This document shows positions 8,301-12,099 of a DNA stretch of 14,402 nt, in pieces. The notes under the pieces are model-generated. The model was given only the letters and a program-made list of their open reading frames with translations, was not told the DNA's origin and ran no database searches. The stretch is from NCBI GenBank assembly GCA_002308275.1, contig DBWF01000050.1:1-14402 (forward strand), in the 5' to 3' direction. A program made the translations under genes and the position numbers. How positions within the stretch are numbered: position 1 is the stretch's first letter; every line of letters starts with the position of its first letter. Source of the stretch: Caryophanales bacterium UBA1245. GTDB lineage: Bacteria > Bacillota_I > Bacilli_A > ML615J-28 > CAG-313.

Positions 8301-11300
8301 GGTCCTACAACTGTTGTTGCAACCTTTGCACGTCCTGTTGATGATAAAACTTTATTAGTTGGTGCTGATAAGACTTATCAAAGAATTAGTGATGCTCTAG
8401 AACATGCAGTTGAAGGCTCAACTATCATTGTTGATTCAGGTAGTTACACTGAAGATGTTGTTGTTACAGTAAGTAACATTACAATCCTTGGTGCTAATGA
8501 AGGTATCAACGCTGTTAATGGCTCTAGAGTTGCTGAAACTATTCTTTCTGGTAGTGTTGTTGTCGTTGAAGGTGTTAATAATGTAACATTTGATGGTTTC
8601 ACATTCACTTCACCTGAAGCATTTAATATGCTTGGAAACAATGATAGCATTGCTTTATTAAATAATATTTTTGAAGCTTCATATACAACTGCTGGTTCAT
8701 CAGCTAATCCTAAAATGCAAGTAGCTAATAGTGGTGCAGTTTCAAACTTCAAAGCTCAATACAATAAATTTATTCTTCATTCAAGTGTTAATTACACCTG
8801 CAATATTGCATTCAAGAATGAAGTAAATGGTGCACAAATTTTAGATAACTACTTCACAAATGATGGTCCAACCACATCTAATCCATTTGCTGTATGGTTC
8901 TTCAATATGGCTGGCCATATCGAAATCAATAATAATAATTTCGATCGCTTTGCTGGTGACTATTGGACAGTTTGGGGTGGTTCTGAATCTACAGCCGCAA
9001 ATACAGTTGTTGATTTTAAAGATAACCTATTAGATGGTAGAAGTTCATCTACATGTGAATGTGGTATTTCATTCAATAATTTAACAGCTGCTGGTATTGA
9101 AATTAACATTATTGGTAACAAGTTTATCAATGTTAAAGATACAATTATTGGTATTGTTGGTAGTGGTGCTTCTGATTCAACATCAACTCCAACTGTTAAG
9201 ATTATGTACAATGCATTCGTTAGCGTTTCTGCTAGAATGAAATTTAATTGCGCTTCAACTAATTTTGAATTTAGTAACAACTATTTAAGTAGTACAATTG
9301 GAAATTATACTGACCAAGGTACACCTGCTACTAAAGTTAACGAAATCGCTCGTGATGGCTATAATTCATTAGAAGAAGTAGAAATTGCATATCAAAACTA
9401 TCTAAATGGTATTCCAAATGAATACATTAATATTAATTACGTCTTAGATGGTGGTACAGTTACAGGTCCTAATAAATTCGTTAAGGGTTCTTCATTTACT
9501 CTTGGAACTCCTTCAAAAGAAGATTATCGCTTCTTAGGATGGACTTTAACTGAAAATGGTACTGAATATATCACTGTTATTCCAAAAGAACAAGCTGAAG
9601 ATGTTACCGTTTATGCTAATTGGGAAAAGATCGTTTCTTCAACAGTTGTATTTGATTTTAATGGTGGTTATAGTGAAGAATTATTCTTACTAGATGTTGC
9701 TGATGCTCCACATTATGCAATTGATAACTACAATTACAATGAAGGTACATTCTGGGGTGGTCGATATACATCTGATGTCTTCATTGGTAATCAAGGATCA
9801 GACCCTAAAGCGACATTCTCTGACCGTATCTATATTGGAAAAGATGTTGAAACTGGTCTATATAAGATTCTTTCAATCATTCGTTCAGGTGGATCAAGCT
9901 GGGCTGATGGTGCTGAATATGTAATTAGTATTTCTAATAGTATTAGTGGTTACTATGCTAACTACTCACCAATCGCTGCTCAACTTGAAGTTGGTATGTA
10001 TGCTTGCTTCAGTGGACCAATTTCTAGTGCTTGCAAAGCTACTCCTGTAACTGTTGGTTTCTTCAAAGGTCAACCTACAAATTCAACAATTACTAAGAAG
10101 GTTACAAGTGCTGATACATTAGATGTTCCAAGCCGCCTTGGTTTTGAATTTGATGGCTGGTTTGATGCTAATAATAAGAAATATAGTACTGTCTTTGATA
10201 TTGATGGCGATGTTACATTAATTGCACATTGGACAGAAAAGAATCCAGTTACTGAAATTGTAATTGATGCTGAAACAGCTGAAATGCTAACTGATCAAAC
10301 TTTCCAATTTGTTGCTCATGTAATGCCACTTGATGCTTACTTCCAACAAATCATTTACACATCAACTGATACTGATATCTTACAAGTTAGTGAAAATGGT
10401 TTAGTTAAAGCTATTAATGCTGGTACGGCGAAGATTTTAATCACTGATTACTTATCAAAGTTCACAATTGAAAAAGAAATCGTCGTATATCCAGTTAATA
10501 CTTTAGAAGTTCATACGGAAACTCCATTCAAAGGTGCTTTAGCTCCAGCTGAAGAAGTTGTCTTAATCGTTGATAAATTTGGAAAACTTGCAGCTAATGC
10601 AAATGTTACATTTACTTCAAGCAATGATAATGTTTTAGTTGTTAATAGTGATGGTAAAGTTACTGGTGTTGCTGATGGTACTGCTGTTGTAACTATTGAA
10701 TCTGTTGCCCTTGGTGAAAAGATTGAAATGGCTATTATGGTCAAAACAGAAAATCCAAATGCTCAAGGCGTTGATCAATTATTAGATTTATTAATTGACA
10801 ATCATATGAACATTATTGAAACAGGTAATGTATGCTTATACAATGATGGTCGTCAAAAAGTATTCACACCTACTTATGGTAGTGTAAACCGTTACTTATT
10901 CGATGAATTCAAAGTTGATACTACTTACTATGCTACAAGTGAAGCTAACCCTAACAACCATAAAGTAAGAAGAACGGGTGCTGGTTATGATGATTCAATC
11001 TATTTCGTAACTGTTCATGATACAGCTACATTAACTGGTACAGTTGTTTCAATTGCTTCTGGTATGTCAAGTGGTGAAACATCAATTCACTACACTGTTG
11101 GTAATGATGCTATCTATGGTGTTGTTCCTGAAGAATATATCGCATATCACGCTGGTGATGGTACTGGTACAACATTTAAGTGGACAAAGACTAATGCTGT
11201 TGCAACTGATGCATCTGTTGCTCCTGAATACGATGTTGTTAAAGATGGCGATACGTTCTATCTAACTTGCAATGGTGTTCAAACTACCATTGAAGTTCCA

Positions 11301-11912
11301 ATGATGGGCGATGCTGAACCTGATAAAGATCGTTACACAATCCTTGGTCCAGTTTGGAAAGTAGAAGATGGTTACTATTATGTTGGTGGACCATTATGGT
11401 ATTCATACTCTCAAATTGGTACACGTGGTGGTAATAATAACTCAATCGGTATTGAAATGTGTGTTAACTACTCAAGCGATGTTTACGATACATGGCAAAG
11501 AACAGCTCAATTAGTAGCTGATATCTGCTTACGTAATAACCTTGATACAACAAGAGTTAAGATGCATAACACTTGGAGTGGTAAGAACTGCCCTCAATGC
11601 TTGATTGAAGGTAATTACTGGTGGGAATTCATGGAAATGGTTGAATTACAATATACAATTCAAAAAGATTTCGCTGGTGCTGAAATATCAATTGAATCTC
11701 ACAATCCAGAAATCCTAGATAATACTGGTCGTATTATTGCACAACCTCAAAAGACTACTGTTGTTTCGTATAATTTAACAGTTTCTTATGGTGGTGAAAC
11801 TAGAACAGTCACTTTATCAAGTGTTGTAACTGGTACAACTTGTTGGGAACAATGGGACGGTACTTACGTTGCATCAACTGTTTGGAACGAAGGTAAATAC
11901 AACCGTTACTAG
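2334..11912 (+). CDS. Giant modular lipoprotein with B-repeats, beta-helices and a C-terminal N-acetylmuramoyl-L-alanine amidase domain
   Basis: Predicted cell-surface lipoprotein of 3192 residues. Signal peptide MNLLKR plus a hydrophobic stretch ends in lipobox LTGC, with Cys24 the lipidation site. Then, in order: a BIG2-like domain (about 31-106); four Listeria-Bacteroides/InlB B-repeats (107-395), each with the (L/D)xGG...GYxFxGWY...LYAKW pattern; beta-helix 1 (396-725); B-repeat 5; helix 2 (792-1075); B-repeat 6; helix 3 (1144-1433); B-repeat 7; helix 4 (about 1503-1860); two B-repeats, the first degenerate (about 1863-2003); helix 5 (2004-2362); B-repeat 10; a B-repeat split by an insert; two BIG2-like domains (about 2638-2809); an Amidase_2 domain (about 2875-3110); and an Ig-like tail. 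Helices start with a TIxxALxAAxDGD cap. The amidase would cut the MurNAc-L-Ala bond of peptidoglycan; the stalk probably binds or spans surface material. No LPXTG anchor is present. Own promoter and terminator: monocistronic. Confidence 0.9.
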   Translation: MNLLKRYIMGLGIIILGVLALTGCDFKAHNAEMSIEAEKVMYVGAEYDFTIALTEGSFSEVEWSIDNTEVAKIEGNKIVPLKEGSFNLVAKMGKNTDVIHINVYIPAVYQITYVLDGGEGEDLLKEFDRITVDAPVGVPTKLGYEFLGFYDNPEFEGQAISSVSGSLKGDITLYAKWNLLTIAMQYELAGGQCAELPATRTVLDEEFVLPQVEKDGYEFGGWYDNAEFSGEAITSLNAANIMTNKLYAKLTALSYALSYELNGGENGDNPESYTIEDEITLANPTKEGYQFDGWMLGNEIVAKIEKGSMGDKTLVATWSVIDYPIAFELNGGTTEVALPTSRTIESAEFVLPELFLDNYSFEGWYASADFSGEKVVKLDSSNLSITKLYAKFISVKVAFIGEVGYASIGEALAAAADGDTITILAGEYEETLTIEKGVTLAGPNAAKLGKEEREAEAIIKAPLTIAAAGVTLKGLRFEGTGTITVNADGATIENCHVQATAINPGANNRKGMIISNVSIKDLTIRGNYLYCGAYLQGPIDLCGLASNVVIDNNVFTNGVTANNNVNEGLLLYNAAGELTITNNDFLFPTDNWAILVYGSTLAHVLVQDNVINTANGVDHTSGIAVYNTPATCVMDFIHNKFYSTTGTTFRFTGGKAGTTINFYYNYFDAASPVKFNCLATAVVNFEGDCYGTAINTATNLTPTDYVEYASYNLETMEAAYLAWLHPTISYDLAEGAWGEVEGQTELTHGVTYVLPNPVREGYTFLGWYEGEELVTECLNRSYVLVARWEKFYPVKIADQGYDTIEEALAAAVDGDVIVISAGTYDFASPIAKSVTLLGAGQDVTTLNVAKEAVTIKGSVKFQSLTLVGIGATSSGVYFQALPGATKLSFEDCHITKMNTFTRAFESGTTGMQFEYIDNNFDLIGQFILWTKPEAGVDTVTFTGNYVKTSTCLGITSSLSSLIRVRSNGTVAHIYDNVFDGPFISGDGICENGGTDNVFEVRFNTFINLNKYVHNNGGKPIVFNNNLYLDADGAALAAAPAALTGVAGVIGDEVVYATEEERAAAYLAFLSGPTIYTISYDLAGGAWGEVSGITELEAGVEYTLPEPTKEGATFLGWYEGETKVEVCADKSYILVAKWEEIGAVKPITIGDQGFNTIAEALAAAVDGDVIELAEGTFEFNSIITKSVSFKGAGQDKSIIEFTQADNYDGLQAANISFESLTLKGRSANGSGTYFEIKPAVKKFSVKDCHVTMMNSFVKAHYATTDLEIEFVGNNFDNIGQFILWTKVEAGISSITFTDNYVQYSSCLGIENGASSLLRVRSNNVVVHIYHNVFEGAASNGDGICENGAANNEFEVRFNTFKNVNRFVHNNGGNAIIFNNNLYLDAEGAALASTPAAVSGIAGVVADEVLYATQEELEAAYLAFLNGGAVEPENFTISYDLAGGAWGEVAGATELAADAQYTLPNPVREGYTFLGWYEGETKVEVCQGRDYQLVAQWEEIVVVTYPVMIGEQGYETIAAALAAAVDGDVIVVADGEYAETLTISKEVTIQGTHHDSVLENAAVIKGVLTIAADNVTLKDLAFTGAARVKSTTNDGLTFIYNYVHDTDKTTISWVETSIFTLGFLNVAATNDDQAENFVISYNVFDKVQDSAVSLGRVDNALVSHNEFTDFLYEAIRIDGGYNDGNIIITNNLIKQTENAGYMGIFMRSYGGHQGLEYPIIYIAGNQIENVGYASTSANFCGAIGLRNYQEYGVTIIIRDNDIINCKNTIRLRNNATAANHAAYAWSAVIEHNNILGMPQSYLYNCKTGSDGDSTNPQKAIIGANFYGDVAGNKVEVAEGLIKDYAALAAGADQPFEHGVVADEIIFVVTVIDGEEEHRYAVEAFGDFEAPALTKLGFDFVGLYTNPNFSGEAILVLEEVKNDAKLYAKFEQSVYEITYELNGGSFVEGAEVVASGIYGQEVVLPTAEKEGMEFTGWVLEGSSEVITSITLEGPTTVVATFARPVDDKTLLVGADKTYQRISDALEHAVEGSTIIVDSGSYTEDVVVTVSNITILGANEGINAVNGSRVAETILSGSVVVVEGVNNVTFDGFTFTSPEAFNMLGNNDSIALLNNIFEASYTTAGSSANPKMQVANSGAVSNFKAQYNKFILHSSVNYTCNIAFKNEVNGAQILDNYFTNDGPTTSNPFAVWFFNMAGHIEINNNNFDRFAGDYWTVWGGSESTAANTVVDFKDNLLDGRSSSTCECGISFNNLTAAGIEINIIGNKFINVKDTIIGIVGSGASDSTSTPTVKIMYNAFVSVSARMKFNCASTNFEFSNNYLSSTIGNYTDQGTPATKVNEIARDGYNSLEEVEIAYQNYLNGIPNEYININYVLDGGTVTGPNKFVKGSSFTLGTPSKEDYRFLGWTLTENGTEYITVIPKEQAEDVTVYANWEKIVSSTVVFDFNGGYSEELFLLDVADAPHYAIDNYNYNEGTFWGGRYTSDVFIGNQGSDPKATFSDRIYIGKDVETGLYKILSIIRSGGSSWADGAEYVISISNSISGYYANYSPIAAQLEVGMYACFSGPISSACKATPVTVGFFKGQPTNSTITKKVTSADTLDVPSRLGFEFDGWFDANNKKYSTVFDIDGDVTLIAHWTEKNPVTEIVIDAETAEMLTDQTFQFVAHVMPLDAYFQQIIYTSTDTDILQVSENGLVKAINAGTAKILITDYLSKFTIEKEIVVYPVNTLEVHTETPFKGALAPAEEVVLIVDKFGKLAANANVTFTSSNDNVLVVNSDGKVTGVADGTAVVTIESVALGEKIEMAIMVKTENPNAQGVDQLLDLLIDNHMNIIETGNVCLYNDGRQKVFTPTYGSVNRYLFDEFKVDTTYYATSEANPNNHKVRRTGAGYDDSIYFVTVHDTATLTGTVVSIASGMSSGETSIHYTVGNDAIYGVVPEEYIAYHAGDGTGTTFKWTKTNAVATDASVAPEYDVVKDGDTFYLTCNGVQTTIEVPMMGDAEPDKDRYTILGPVWKVEDGYYYVGGPLWYSYSQIGTRGGNNNSIGIEMCVNYSSDVYDTWQRTAQLVADICLRNNLDTTRVKMHNTWSGKNCPQCLIEGNYWWEFMEMVELQYTIQKDFAGAEISIESHNPEILDNTGRIIAQPQKTTVVSYNLTVSYGGETRTVTLSSVVTGTTCWEQWDGTYVASTVWNEGKYNRY
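2652..3518 (+). repeat. Four tandem InlB B-type (Listeria-Bacteroides) repeats in the giant lipoprotein
   Basis: Residues 107-180, 181-253, 254-321 and 322-395 form four diverged repeats of 68-74 residues. Each runs from a (Y/F)xLxGG strand through a Pro-containing centre to G(Y/F)xFxGW(Y/F) and ends in LYAK(W/L/F) or LVATW. The family is a beta-grasp-like spacer found in surface proteins. The fourth repeat closely resembles the fourth repeat of the downstream paralogue (shared SRTIESAE and SNLSITKLYAKF), so the array predates the gene duplication. Confidence 0.88.
3519..4508 (+). other. Beta-helix module 1 (pectin-lyase fold) of the giant lipoprotein
   Basis: Residues 396-725. It opens with a GYASIGEALAAAADGD cap and a GPNA...EREAEAIIKA turn typical of right-handed parallel beta-helices. 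Many short coils of the form hxIxxNxF follow (for example VVIDNNVFTNG, LTITNNDFLFP, VLVQDNVINTA), with Asn ladders. It ends in a helical segment METMEAAYLAWL type (AYLAWL at 719-724). I see no clear pectate-lyase catalytic triad, so a binding or structural role is as likely as an enzymatic one. Confidence 0.75.
4509..5558 (+). repeat. Tandem unit A: B-repeat 5 plus beta-helix 2
   Basis: Residues 726-1075. A B-repeat starting TISYDLAEGAWGEV is followed by a beta-helix opening GYDTIEEALAAAVDGDVI. The unit is the close partner of 5559-6632. Shared landmarks include GQFILWTK, LRVRSN or IRVRSN, GDGICENG, FEVRFNTF, HNNGG, FNNNLYLDA and AYLAFL. At DNA level a 27-base exact match (5100-5126 with 6162-6188) and another around 5400-5422 with 6462-6484 show that the duplication is fairly recent. 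Confidence 0.85.
5559..6632 (+). repeat. Tandem unit B: B-repeat 6 plus beta-helix 3
   Basis: Residues 1076-1433, directly following unit A. It starts TISYDLAGGAWGEV and its helix opens GFNTIAEALAAAVDGDVI. It keeps the same coil order as unit A, with substitutions concentrated in the first third of the helix and in loops, plus a short insertion near residues 1205-1215. The C-terminal AYLAFL (1418-1423) is followed by a linker GGAVEPENF before the next B-repeat, which again starts TISYDLAGGAWGEV. Confidence 0.85.
6633..7920 (+). other. B-repeat 7 plus beta-helix 4 of the giant lipoprotein
   Basis: Residues 1434 to about 1862. The B-repeat is close to those of units A and B (TISYDLAGGAWGEV, then GYTFLGWYEGETKVEVC), and the helix cap is GYETIAAALAAAVDGDVI. 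The body of the helix is different: coils such as FVISYNVFDKV, ALVSHNEFTDF, IIITNNLIKQT and VIEHNNILGM, with a YGDVAGNKV turn near the end. So the spacer and cap were kept while the helix body was exchanged or diverged. The usual AYLAFL-type ending is missing here. Confidence 0.7.
8343..9420 (+). other. Beta-helix module 5 of the giant lipoprotein
   Basis: Residues about 2004-2362. Cap: TYQRISDALEHAVEGSTIIV, more diverged than the other four. It contains the GANEGINAVNGSRVAETILSG turn, a motif common in pectin-lyase-fold proteins and also seen in the beta-helix of the downstream paralogue (GPNAGINPNG...AEAIVSG). Asn-rich coils follow (ALLNNIFEAS, IEINNNNFDRF, INIIGNKFINV). It ends in a LEEVEIAYQNYLNG helix equivalent to the AYLAFL endings of modules 1-3. 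It is preceded by two B-repeats, the first of which has lost the GG turn. Confidence 0.72.
9681..10097 (+). other. Unidentified domain inserted within a B-repeat
   Basis: Residues 2450 to about 2588. A B-repeat starts normally (TVVFDFNGGYSEE, just before) and resumes after the insert (GFEFDGWFDANNKK ... TLIAHW, about 2604-2633). The roughly 139 residues between are beta-rich, with many Tyr, Ser and Gly, and a pattern of RIYIGKDVETGLYKI followed by GAEYVISIS and LEVGMYACFSG. I do not recognise the family. Confidence 0.6.
10245..10749 (+). other. Two BIG2-like immunoglobulin domains before the amidase
   Basis: Residues about 2638-2806. The first runs VTEIVIDAETAEML ... VSENGLVKAINAGTAKI and the second ends NSDGKVTGVADGTAVVTI. 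The (S/N)xxGxVxxxxxGTAxI signature and preceding TSxDxxxLxV are the classic BIG2 pattern, a surface spacer or adhesion fold. Confidence 0.85.
10956..11663 (+). other. Amidase_2 (T7-lysozyme-like) zinc amidase domain
   Basis: Residues about 2875-3110. Visible active-site pattern: H2895 in FVTVHDTA, SIHYTVG and IAYHAGDG strands, E3041 in NNSIGIEMCVN, and H3078 with C3086 in KMHNTWSGKNCP. The His-x7-Cys spacing and the Lys two residues before the Cys (K3084) match T7 lysozyme (H122, K128, C130), so zinc ligands H2895, H3078 and C3086 are expected. A beta-rich stretch of about 85 residues separates the AYHAGDG and SIGIEM motifs, longer than in minimal amidases. It should hydrolyse N-acetylmuramoyl-L-alanine linkages in peptidoglycan. 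Confidence 0.88.
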
Positions 11913-11925
11913 AATTTAAAAACTT

Positions 11926-11956
11926 AAGTCAGTAGGAAATCCTACTGACTTTTTTT
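11926..11956 (+). terminator. Intrinsic terminator after the giant lipoprotein gene
   Basis: Perfect 11-bp stem AAGTCAGTAGG (11926-11936) / CCTACTGACTT (11941-11951), AAAT loop, then a run of T (11950-11956). It starts 13 bases after the TAG stop at 11910-11912. Confidence 0.95.
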
Positions 11957-12005
11957 ATAGGAAATATTAGCTTGTAATATAAATATACTTAAATATGAAA
12001 ACATT

Positions 12006-12027
12006 ATGAAAATGAAAACGTTTTATC
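12006..12027 (+). promoter_or_regulatory. cre-like palindromic operator upstream of the second lipoprotein gene
   Basis: TGAAAACGTTTTATCA (12013-12028) with the same AAAACGTTTT palindrome, centred between 12019 and 12020. The centre is 38.5 bases before the -10 box, exactly as in the first gene. It matches 12 of 14 positions of the cre consensus. The flanks have otherwise drifted, which argues that the palindrome is under selection. Confidence 0.6.
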
Positions 12028-12032
12028 AAATT

Positions 12033-12063
12033 TTTACAAGCTATTCTTGAATTATGTTATAAT
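12033..12063 (+). promoter_or_regulatory. Promoter of the second lipoprotein gene (extended -10)
   Basis: TATAAT (12058-12063) preceded by TGT, giving an extended -10. The -35 is weak: TTTACA at 12033-12038 with a 19-base spacer. A weak -35 with an extended -10 and an upstream operator suits an activated promoter. AAAGGAGGT (12087-12095) lies 4 bases before the ATG at 12100. Confidence 0.75.
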
Positions 12064-12099
12064 GTGTGAGTAAAACTGTTAAAGTAAAAGGAGGTCTAC

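Noticed and set aside
2652..9420. Interspersed repeats as a possible CRISPR array
   Set aside because: All repeats are in-frame protein modules of hundreds of bases, with imperfect identity and no short regular repeat-spacer structure.
3519..9420. Beta-helices as active pectate or polysaccharide lyases
   Set aside because: No pectate-lyase calcium site or catalytic arginine/lysine arrangement could be identified by eye, so only the fold is called.
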